Shown here in pieces: positions 49,001-57,900 of a DNA stretch of 64,000 nucleotides. The notes below the pieces were generated by a model. That model was not told where the DNA came from. It saw nothing but the letters and a program-made list of their open reading frames with translations, and searched no databases. Made by a program: the position numbers and the translations under genes. Origin of the DNA: Cyclospora cayetanensis (lineage: Eukaryota > Apicomplexa > Conoidasida > Eucoccidiorida > Eimeriidae); contig NW_020312624.1 of NCBI RefSeq assembly GCF_002999335.1, positions 1 through 64,000 on the forward strand. Reading direction: 5' to 3'. How positions within the stretch are numbered: the first letter of the stretch is position 1; each line of letters opens with the position of its first letter.

Positions 49001-50131
49001 CTGAACTCCCCACAAAGCCATAAACGCAGGCAAACGCGGGAGTGCTGCGACGAGGCAGTCGGTGAGATCGATGCTCAAGAAGAAGGGAGAGACGGCTTCC
49101 CCCAGCGCGCAGCACAGCGCAGACACGGGCACATCCGCTGTCTCTGCGCCATCCAGCCACGCCGTCAGAAGCACCAAGGCGCCCTCTCCGCAGCGCGCCT
49201 CGACGCCGCTGCTCCCCCTGCCTCCCCGCGCTGCTAAGGCTGCTGCTGCTGTAGAAGGCTTTGCAGCGGCACTCGCAGCGGCACTTGCAGCCGCGAGCAC
49301 GCGAGATCCAAAAGTCAGCACCGAGTGACGGGCTAGTGCGACAGCTCGCCCTTGAGCGCCATCTCCGAGTCGCCTTGCGCCTCGACTCGGCAGATCCGAT
49401 GCTCTGAGGAGGCATGGAATCGCAGCCAAGGCAGCTAAGGAGATCCAACAACTCCACGTGAGCGGGAGGTTTGCGTCGTCGAGGGGAGTGCTGCTGTTGC
49501 TGCCATCGGCAGGGGACGAGGGCATCCCTCCAAAAGCCCTCTCGCCACTTCCAAACGCAAGGAGCTGTCGCAAAGGTTCCACCAAGCGTTGCTGCTCCTG
49601 CTGCTGCTGCTCTTCGTGCTGGTGCTGGTGCTGTTGTTGCTGCTGCTCGTCGTGCTGCTGTAGCTGCGACTCGCCTATCGTTTGAAACGCAAGCGCGGCA
49701 AAACAATGGCCAAGTCTCCCGCCAACGGCATAGCTGAGCTCGTGCTGCTGCTCCTGCATGTGCTGCTGCATCTGCCTCACAGTAGCAAAGAGGGCGGCGG
49801 AGAGCTCCTCCTTGTGCGCCTGTTGGAGCAAATGCCCCTCATTGTCAATCTTCCACGCGAGGGTTTGGGCGCCTGCAAGCTGCAGCTGCGGCTGCTCCTG
49901 CTGCAGCAGCAGCCGGCACACTGCCCACGCAGCGGAGGATCTCTGAAACTCGAGCAGCCAGCTGTTCGCCGCTGCCTTCCTCTGAGGATCAGGGTCGGTG
50001 TAGAGACGCTCCAGCTGCTGCTGCAGCAGCACTACCAAACGCTCTGCATCCGGTGCTCCTCCGCCTCCTCCTGCGTTGACAGGCCCCGCCGTATCAGAGG
50101 CTGCTGCCTCCTGGCTGCGCTGTGTATTCAT
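46019..50131 (-). CDS. Importin-beta family karyopherin, importin-13/transportin-3-like
   Basis: One exon of 1370 residues from the ATG at 50131-50129. The frame is open to a GTG at 50278, but that upstream stretch is Cys/Ser-rich and is not used. Residues 43-69 (YTDPDPQRKAAANSWLLEFQ then RSSAAW) match the N-terminal HEAT region of the TNPO3/importin-13 group, followed by QLAGAQTLAWKI, where the family has an AAQTL-type helix. The rest is Leu/Ala-rich helical repeat. Family members carry SR-type splicing factors or other cargo through the nuclear pore under Ran control. About 400 residues more than the usual ~930 come from Gln/His/Ala runs encoded by CAG permutations (for example residues 160-185 and the segments near 1000-1030 and 1160-1190) placed between helices. 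It is intronless among intron-dense neighbours. The distal C-terminus is Ala/Pro-rich and not conserved. Confidence 0.72.
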   Translation of the reverse strand: MNTQRSQEAAASDTAGPVNAGGGGGAPDAERLVVLLQQQLERLYTDPDPQRKAAANSWLLEFQRSSAAWAVCRLLLQQEQPQLQLAGAQTLAWKIDNEGHLLQQAHKEELSAALFATVRQMQQHMQEQQHELSYAVGGRLGHCFAALAFQTIGESQLQQHDEQQQQQHQHQHEEQQQQEQQRLVEPLRQLLAFGSGERAFGGMPSSPADGSNSSTPLDDANLPLTWSCWISLAALAAIPCLLRASDLPSRGARRLGDGAQGRAVALARHSVLTFGSRVLAAASAAASAAAKPSTAAAALAARGGRGSSGVEARCGEGALVLLTAWLDGAETADVPVSALCCALGEAVSPFFLSIDLTDCLVAALPRLPAFMALWGVQPAPGAIEAFWGAPSMPAGTPEGSLLQRLLVAFQQLSQQVEEDLVQLQQHARSTETATLIRWGGVLLTMLEGHPQLLLLPGAAAAGSLLLLLWRANPLTWLRVSAFWAQVKDMRRDGLLQQDLLQQLATAVSPCCVSALLQHSRRSNPCWMAEGAAEWAPFMEAAGDVLADLFALHEACGEKQGHAFLLSLSALLRGAVEREDVCEVESVLLLLDAIIEALNHIPQSLAGALLLLQRLPQQQHVAVAAALLLRKAAIHFTEDPEYDGLQSCLSRTACCSLPLLATIWLVALRSAARLLLLHPPLLSDAMLQLTTWGGHHLGVAALEDVEKQEAAVNGGAPSSAAPAEAADIAVVADRRLQQLRELRDFVAAVAPQQLPLVDGTLHASIVKLLQHFLPTDMACLFCQLLQETAEGIRSSSVNSSCSSANSGTALFPSARHPQAARLLARLDCCAAALFSGRVEVSRGPAAAAAAGGSNEVSAASDCFALLLLRSPKEQAEFLRQHAAGCYLFQQQQQPLLLKPDTEDTALWVYLLQLVRDVLLHCASTLPTGGASRERLSFSQLIDLRARLPQQQQQQQHQAEGGYPEQQQQQRQQQQETETGGDLFVRALRCLRLLLAVLGSREDAQDMWGAVITTVESCIAAAAAKQQQHQGGAAAAAIALQGSCIVLLSDLLRITAATPPLQRLVRQRIAHDAAAALELYVCLSHQLPPDMADAYVPLLEFLSAHASAWGPQHQQQLQQQELQQQQELQQLQVLQQAKGEGVAAAGRGGAEVVRETSFFESLMYEQSLLLCSHILRGDDAEVAKRCLGFLYVCCCCCPRRQRQQQMERQLHQLVPAVLGSLGVWGIETLAVLWKVFAQWGERYNSTLLLCVSSWLRESSTSSGSGSSSRSPLQQLEPVQQQLLLHCLEVFRGPRIRQLLQDMCLIAAGVSSPADALVAYEFALHDSGAARHCADSAATAAALPPTAAAAPAGVAGGTRSAQLEGSASCPLKL

Positions 50132-51133
50132 GACCACCAAGGTGCATCTGCTGCATCTGCTGCAGGCGCTTCCCCTATCGCTGCCGGTTCTGCAGAGCGG
50201 CACGCAGCACGTCGCAAAGCAAACAGAAGCACAACCAGCAGCGGCAGCCGGAGAGGGGCTGCTGGCTGCAAGCCACACACGGATTCAGGGTGATAAGGAT
50301 CAGCGACCCCAACGCCTGAGGCTCTCAAGCCGCACGCCTCTAGACGCGAGCTGATGAATAAACTTGCTGGAAGCAGGTTGCAGTCAACAAAAAAAGGAGC
50401 GCCATAGAGTGTCTTGCGGCTTTCGCCACAATTCCCTGGCCCTGCATGCATGCATGCATGCATGCAGGAAGAGCAGCCTCACGGGGAGCGTCGCAGACGG
50501 ATGCCCCGTTCAATGAACTCTCCATACCGTAATAGTAGAAAAAATCTTCCTAGAGGTATCTATATATGCATCTCTACTTGCATACGCAGTGGCTTCATCA
50601 AACTCTGCGCCGCGTGCTGTGTGCTCGGGCCTTTCAAGTGTATGCACAACAGTAATCACGCAGCCCGTTCCTGCTCTTTTTCTGGCAGTGTGGCTGCTGC
50701 CGCTGACAGCATGCGCGCTTTGCGCACGCATATCAGCCAGTACATACGCCGAATGAGCGGCAGCTGCGGCTGCCCTTAGCCAAAGGACTACCAGCAATTG
50801 CAACACATGCTTCGCAACAGCAGGCGCCATCTAGCCGTCGCATTTGCGGCTCTCCACGTGTCACATCTGCTGAATCTGCTCTTGGTGCCTTGGCTTACGA
50901 ATACCCGCGTGCTTTTCCCTCCTCTGCGCAGCGTCAAGAGGAGGGCGTCAGCAGAAGCCTCTCGCATGGCTTTTTTTTGCACGCGCCTCCTGCCGATCCA
51001 TATTCCCCTGCTCATCAGATATCTGCTGTATTTTTACCTCCAAGAGCACACTCCTCTGCCTAAGCTGCCCCAGCCATCATTGCGGGGATGTTTGCTGGCA
51101 CCCTTGGACGTCTGCGCCTCTTCTCACTGCTAG
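50132..51133. other. Divergent intergenic region, probable shared promoter
   Basis: This lies between the minus-strand karyopherin start and the first readable exon of the plus-strand prohibitin-like gene, so it must hold both 5' ends. The missing first exon of the latter is probably here; an ATG near 50807 opening MLRNSRRHLAVAF is one candidate but could not be joined in phase. Confidence 0.4.
50442..50466. repeat. (TGCA)n palindromic microsatellite
   Basis: About six TGCA units (CTGCATGCATGCATGCATGC and on) lie about 310 bp upstream of the karyopherin ATG, in the spacer shared with the plus-strand prohibitin-like gene. Confidence 0.95.
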
Positions 51134-53089
51134 AGAATCGCAATGCGCGGTTTGTTGCTGGCATTTGCGGACTCTCCCTTGGAATTTGGAGTTGTTCGCA
51201 GCACGTGCCTGAAGGCCACGTGGCGCTTCTCAAGAAGCGTGGAGATGGTAATGCATGATACCGCTTTCCTACAAAGGATCCCCTTTCCTCCGCTTACCTC
51301 GGCATGTGCGTCGTGCGCACTTCCTAAGGGAGCCGGTGCACTATCACAAGCTGCATGCCAGCCTTCTCCTTGATTGCTAGAGAAGTGCCTGCTGGAGTCT
51401 TTCGAAGAGGCCTCGTGTATGTGTATGGGTGTCTGTGCATGCGTGTCTGTGAATGTCTGCACCCTTGCACGCCTCAGGATCTGTCCAGCCGTATCTCTTT
51501 GGCAGCAGAGAACTCTTCCTTTTTAATCCCGTGACAACGCAAGTCGTTCTTTTCAGAGTGCAGCCCGTGAAGAAGAAGCTCCTCTGTACCGCCACCACGA
51601 AGGACAGCCGGCAGATCGAAGCACGTAGACACGCACACAGACACACATACATCCATACATTCAGCGATATACATAGCGCTACGCGCACATCCATATATAT
51701 ATATACACACACTATGCTATACACATATATATATGTATATACACCCCCACACATCCAGGTCCTCCGGTCTAAATGAAAAAAGCGCTTTTTTCCTGCATGT
51801 TTACGTGTAGCCTTTTAATGGATGTCTCTCTATGAACCGCGTTGATCCTCTCTCCTTGAACACCGACAGACGCCTTCATGGCCTCTTGCCGAAAGCAACG
51901 CTCCGAAAAGAGCGTTTTATTCGGACCACTCGATGCTGTGGAAATATAAAATACTTCTAGACTGATCGATACACGTATACATGCTTTTTGTGCATAATAC
52001 ACGCGTGTTTGCACACGGTAGACCGCCGTCCATGTATCGCGCTTCGTTTTTGAAATGCCTTTTCTACTAAAACTCTTTCCAGGAGTCTTCGCTCGCCATC
52101 GTTTAAATCCCATTCTACACTTTGCAATCGGCTGCCAGCTGTTGTTAGAGCCTAGTTTTTTTTTCAGGCGTAAGGACACCTTTCTTCATCCATCTGGCGT
52201 CATTGTGTCGGCTCTTTCTTTGAAACTGCTTATTTGCAGGCGTTCCTTCAAGTGCGCATACAGCCAAAGTTGGCATTCGTGCCCGAGATATTTCTTCATT
52301 TTGGCAAACAATACGCAAGGGAGTAAGAAGCGTCGCCACAATCCCTCTCGCCACCCTCCACTGCATGCATCTTTTCGTCGTACAACTGCACCGCGAGGGC
52401 ATTTCGTGCTATTTCTTCTTGTGTGGACTCCATGGGAAAAAACATGTTGCGGGCTTACTTTTCTCTCTAGATGCCTCTTCTCTGCATAAGATGTCTCGCG
52501 CCGGATGCGCGAAGCGGCAGCATTAGGTGACACAGCTTTTTTGTTTTGTCCTTGTCAGATTCCTTGATCACGAGGCGCGGAGCGATATCTTGGCAGTCTG
52601 CAAAGAGGCAACGTTCGACACGTTGCTTGGCGTTGGCGAGGATGCGGATGCAGCGAAAGATCAAATTCTGAATCGACTCAGAGACGCTGCAACGTTTTAC
52701 AAACTCGTCATCACTGAGGCCGTGAGTTGATGCCGCTGATGGTGGCTGCATCAGGGGTGGGATGGGGGTGAGCGGTTTAAACGTGTGATCACCGTAGTTC
52801 GATAAAAAGGCCAGAGGGGAGGCTGATCTTATCCTGCGGCTGCCGAGCGTGCTTGGATCGCTGTTTTGTGTGGATGTGTTGTGTGAATATGATGTATGTA
52901 TATATATCTATATGTCAATGTACTGTGTGTATGGGTATGTATATGTATGCATTCGGTGTATGTATGTATGTATTTTGTGTGTATGTGTCTGTGCCTATGT
53001 GTGTATGTGTACGTACACTGTGTGGCTCTAAACTGTGTGTTTATCATCAGAAAATCATTTTGCGAGACCCCAACGCAGAGGAGGACTAG
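51134..53089 (+). CDS. Prohibitin-like band-7/SPFH protein, 5' exon missing
   Basis: Exons read 51134-51247, 51478-51624, 52253-52322 (or from 52240), 52559-52721 and 53051-53089, each with GT-AG ends in matching phase. A hydrophobic N-terminal segment FVAGICGLSLGIWSC is followed by VPEGHVALLKKRGDG, the entry motif of prohibitin-type SPFH domains. Then come LFGSRELFLFNPVTTQVVLF, ATTKDSRQ, QPKLAFVPEIFLHFGKQYAR, FLDHEARSDILAVC and the C-terminal ITEAKIILRDPNAEED. The Ser/Thr-K-D, G-x-x-Y and leucine-heptad positions fit band 7. Prohibitins form ring scaffolds in the mitochondrial inner membrane, and apicomplexans have an extra prohibitin-like paralogue, which is the likeliest match. The chain ends right after the SPFH core, lacking the long coiled-coil tail of PHB1/PHB2. 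A start codon is not seen; the first exon must end with one base of a codon. Confidence 0.6.
51625..51760. repeat. CA/TA dinucleotide microsatellites in an intron
   Basis: CACACAGACACACATAC at 51633 and TATATATATATACACACAC / TATATATATATGTATATAC at about 51694-51742, inside the intron that follows the second readable exon of the prohibitin-like gene. Confidence 0.85.
52868..53043. repeat. TG/TA-rich degenerate microsatellite in an intron
   Basis: GTGTGAATATGATGTATGTATATATATC followed by repeated GTATGTATGTGT motifs, ending just before the acceptor TCATCAG at 53050. It lies in the last intron of the prohibitin-like gene and produces spurious Tyr/Cys/Val-rich ORFs. Confidence 0.8.
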
Positions 53090-53661
53090 AGACGTAACTG
53101 CGTTTCGCGGGAGGGTAGAAAGTGCAAGAGCAGCCTGCAGGATTCGGCACATACAAGGCGCGGACGTAGGAAGGTGTCAGCGTGCAGAGTTCTATCAGTG
53201 CCGTTGCGAATGGATGCTTGCGAACTTAGTTCGACGGGCACGCATGTGCACAGCGTGGATGAAGATGCTGAATGCAGGAGGTCCTCTTGGCGCTGCCCGA
53301 GCGGCAGCGTTGTACTTGCTATCGCGCTCAGTGCTCTTTCGTAGGCTGCTTATGCCGCGTGCGCCTTTGGTTTTTCTGCAGCTGGTGCTTTTATTGCAGT
53401 GCTGCGTTGCTGAGAGTTCTCTGCTCGATGTAGCAAAGTGTGGGAGCCTGTCGCTCCCTGTGCAACAAACAGTGCTAACAAGCCCCCAGGGGAGGGGGAG
53501 GTGTATTTAAGTTTGAAGAATAGTTTAAAAGGCATCCCGTGAAGGTTCTAGCAGGCGACACTACGCGGGCCTCCTGCTACTTGCTGCCGCTACAAACCTC
53601 TCTGCGTGGTGGGTGGGGTTGCTGGCTTGAGGTTTATCCGTGTGTGGGGGTGGGCTGCTAT

Positions 53662-54918
53662 CTAGATTTTCTTGACTATTTGAAGGACGTCTTCGTCCTC
53701 CAATTCGTGCCCTACGCGCACCTCGCACGCATTCGAACGCTCGCAGCTCGGGCTGCAGCTCGGGCAGTAAAAGTATTCTTACAAGCAGCAACGCAGCTCA
53801 AGAGGCAGCCTAGACATTTAAAGAATGACACGTACCGAGTCCAACATGCTGAGGCTGGTGCTTGGCGCTGGCTCCCCACACAAATGCATACTTGAAGTCC
53901 TTCAGTAAATCCTAAAATGCAAAAGCGCAGAGCTACATTTTACGAACGTGCACCTCACTAGCAGCAGCGGAAGCAGCCCTTCCCGCAGCGCGAGCAACCG
54001 AAGTGCGCTGCAGGAGCACCCGCAAGCCTCAACAGCAATCCAGCAACAAGAGCAAAAAAACTGACTTTGTGGATCAGCGACACTGCATTGCCAACAGTGC
54101 AGGGCCCTGCATAGCCACACATCGACATATAAACAAATCTCTATACATGTGCATATATATAATTAATAGGAATACATATAATATGCATACGCATATATAA
54201 TATATAGCTACACGCACATACACATACAAACACCCCAACTCGCAAGTCACATACCCAGACAGGCATGCAAAAGCATGCACATATGTATATATATATATTA
54301 GCACGCATGCGAAGCCTGCTTTAAGGAGAAGCTCTAAACAGCAATCTGCCCGTAAGGTGTACGCTCGCACGCATGCATTGACGCTTTGAGCAGCCAGCTA
54401 CGCACTAAACAAGACCCAAGCAGGCAATGCAATGCGTCTCCCGTCCTTCATGAGAGTGGCCCTCCCCACTTCCCCCAATGCTGGAACACTACTCTTAAAT
54501 GCGTGACTCGATGTCTCAATCAATGTCTGCTTCTCGCTAGGGAAGGAAGCACGTTCCACGTGTGTGCCCTGAAGACACTTAACGGTGCGGTGATGGGTGA
54601 GGGTGTCGCTGCCGGTTAGGGAAGTAAGTCTCCTGTTTACCACGCTGGCCTGTGAGGATTATAGGGTCGTCAAAGTCTGGTAAATGTCCTTTTTTCTTTG
54701 TGTATACTCTGCAAACCTCCAAAGAGTCGAAGACCTGCCGCTTTAGCCGTTCCAAATTCCAGCCAGCCTGGCTGCTGACAACAACGCTGTTCGGTCTGCA
54801 CACACGTAGCAACACCCCCCCAAAACACAAAAAATCACACACAGACAACCTCCCATCACTCACACACAAAAATGCAACAACTCACATACATGCAGAGTGA
54901 GGGAGACAGCCAGCTATG

Positions 54919-54950
<32 letters not shown>

Positions 54951-57900
54951 CGCACACATACATACATACATACACGCACACACACAAATACACTCCTGGT
55001 CCCGCAGATTTAATGGAAGGAGAAGCTCTGATGAATTATCATACCCTACTAATATATGCGCTCGCATGCATGCACTGACGCTTTGAGCAACCAGCTACGC
55101 ACAAACAAGACCCAAGCCGGCAATGCCCCTGCCGTCCTTCACCAAGGCAGATTCTGCCCTTCTCCTCTTCCCCCCGTCCTGAAAAGCTGAAACGCTACTC
55201 CAAAATGTGTGATGAGATGTCTCAAGCAATCTTTAATTGCCTGTAGGGAGGGAAGCACGTTTTGTGTGTGTCCAGTGGGGTCCTCCGGTGTGAATATACA
55301 GCGTACCACACACGCATGCCCCCTATACTTCAAACATTTTCGACGCCCACATACAGCACCTTCCGCAAGCAGCACTGTTGACTGCGTATTCAGCCGTAAA
55401 CAGGACACCCAGCGCCACAATGGGGAAACCTCACCGCCTGGCGATCTCATCAATTTCTTTGATCGAAAGCATGTCAACCTTATTGTAGACATAGATGCAC
55501 TTGAGGAACTTCCTATTCCCCTCAATGACGTCAATGAAATCGTCGGTCTAAAGAAACGCGCGCAGCAAAGGGTTTCTTCAAGACCCTCCTTAAAAGAAGA
55601 GAAACGCAGCTTCGAATGCCGGATAGATATATATGTCTATGTGTACATAGAGTATACATAGACATATATATATAAATGCGTTTTGGGTAAGTGCTAACGC
55701 CTTGCGTTGTGGTCTTTCCTTACACTGCAGTCCTCACGCACAACGATGTCTGCATTGAATATTTTGTATTGGTGCAGAATATGCTGCACTGCCTTTTGCG
55801 TCAGCTGCATCCGGCGAGTTCATAGCACAACACAGCCTAAGCATCTCTAAACCCCAAACCATCGGCAAAAGGTCACGACAGACACCCGAAAGAAGCGGAC
55901 GTCTTGAGGGCACCTAAAACGAAGCCGCTTCCACGACAGCAAGAAAACTCCCAAAGGCCTACGCTTTTGCAGCGGCATTTTTTCGAGCAGCAGCCTTTTT
56001 CGAGCAGCAACTCTGAAAGCCTCCTGACATACCTCAGATTGCGGTACAATGAAGTTGACGGTAAGGCCTCCTGCCTTCTTTGGCTTGAAGCTGACCTGCA
56101 GCCCACAACAGCACGACGCTGTATTCGCCAAGAGAAATCTCGCAAGTGCCGCTCCTGAACCACTTGGACAGCATTTACGCAAGCCTCTCAAAACCGCTAC
56201 AGCGCGCAATTCTATCCTAAAAGACGCACATTCGCGGGCTTCTTGTTCAGCCGAATACCAACAGCTTCAAGTTCCCTGCAAGTCAAGGCAGCAACAGCAA
56301 CAGCATCACCGCGTTCTGAAGTGCTGTCCATGTTGCCGTTCGAGCCATGGAGCTGCTCTCCTACGTGACTACGCGATGCCTGCAGCCGTAAGCAGCAGTC
56401 CTAAGCAGCAGCCCCAAGCAGCCTCCTGCAGCCATGCATGCGTGCAGTTTCAGCAGCAGAAGCTGCAGCAGCACCAACAGCAGAAGCTGCAGCAGCACCA
56501 ACAGCAGAAGCTGCAGCAGCACCAACAGCAGAAGCTGCATTACTTGGTGAGGAGCCGTTGCTGAGTGTCGTCTTTCGTGCTGTCCAAAACCATCAAGACC
56601 AAATCGCAAGAGTGTGCAACGGCAATCACCTGACACCCCATAAACACAAAAACATCTCCCTAAGGGTTGCGGCTATTTTTGGAGAGCGCGTAAGACGAAA
56701 TTAAAGTCCTTCAGCAGCCGCTCTGCGTCTGCCTGCCTCTGGAGAAGCTTGAAGGTTGGACAGCAGCAGCCGCTCATCGGATTACAGCTGCGGCGAGCAT
56801 CGCAGCAAAAAAGACTGTCTTTTAAAGAGTCTTCCCATGACGCGTCTGTGCCCTTTCCTACCTGTCTACCTCTGCCCCTGCCCTCCGCCGCCCCTTCAAT
56901 AATTCCAGGAAGGTCCAACAGCTGAATCTTTGTGTTCTCCACGAAGAAGACGGACGGCTGGCAGGTAAGCGTGGTGAACTCGTAGGCTCCTGCGTGTGCC
57001 CACATCGAGCGAGAGAGAGAGAACGAGAGGGCGAAAGAAAGAAGGGGAATACAAGTCGATTGAGCGCCGCAGTCTGAGCGCTGGAAAAGCCCACTACCTC
57101 TTTCCATCTTGCTGAAGAATTCTACGCTCTCCCCGCACAAAAGGATTTAAAGTGCTCAGCTATTTTTGCATGGTGTATGCTCCACCCCCCCAACCAAACC
57201 CCCGCAAAAGACGGACAGAGAAGGCTGCATGCAGAAAAGGCCTCTCCCCCAAGAATTTCGTGCAACGTCGCTGGCTGTCAGGGGAATTTTCAGTGGAGCT
57301 GCTGCTTCCTGTACGCCATCCCTTACCTACGGCACTCCGTTCTTTTGCAAGGCCTTCTTCTGCGGCTTCTTCTGCCGTCAGAGAGTTCATCAAAGTGCTT
57401 TTGCCAACAGACGGAAATCCAATAAGACACACGCGTGCATCACCCTGCCGTGCAACATCAAAACCTTCTCCCTTGGCGCCTCCCGTGCTTTTTGATCCCT
57501 CTATCAACTCGGACCTGAGAATACGAACGACATACCGCCAGACGCCCCCATATGTTTCCGCGCATCCCCATGTCTGCATCTATACGCCTCCCTTTCGCGT
57601 GTAGATCTCGTCAAATTAGCGCGTCTTCAAGCGGCGAGGTCAAAGCCGCAGCAGCTCGCAAAGGCTCGCATCTATCGAACCATAAGTGTGTGTATGTGTA
57701 TGGATGTACTTAAGTGCGTACGCATATACGCATAGGTATATGTATGTATATGGGTATATATGTTTATGGGTATGTATGTGTATGGGTGTGTATGCTCACC
57801 GAAGCCTAGCGAGTTTGGCCTTCAGGCCGCCTAGGTGGTGCTGCACATGAAATATGCCACCATATATGTATATATAAATATATATATATGCATATATATA

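Noticed and set aside
48339..49706. 455-codon Arg/Ala-rich ORF on the minus strand
   Set aside because: It lies inside the karyopherin gene in another frame; its Arg/Ala/Ser content follows from CAG-rich DNA, whereas the other frame carries the conserved transportin motif.
52853..53510. Tyr/Cys/Val-rich ORFs over TG/TA repeats
   Set aside because: They are translations of a microsatellite inside the last intron of the prohibitin-like gene; only the final 12 codons of one of them are a real exon.
56673..56861. Read-through from DRG2 exon 5 (…[18 protein letters not shown]) as the next exon
   Set aside because: It looked partly plausible, but the true continuation [16 protein letters not shown] lies at 56629-56544 with a proper acceptor and matching phase.
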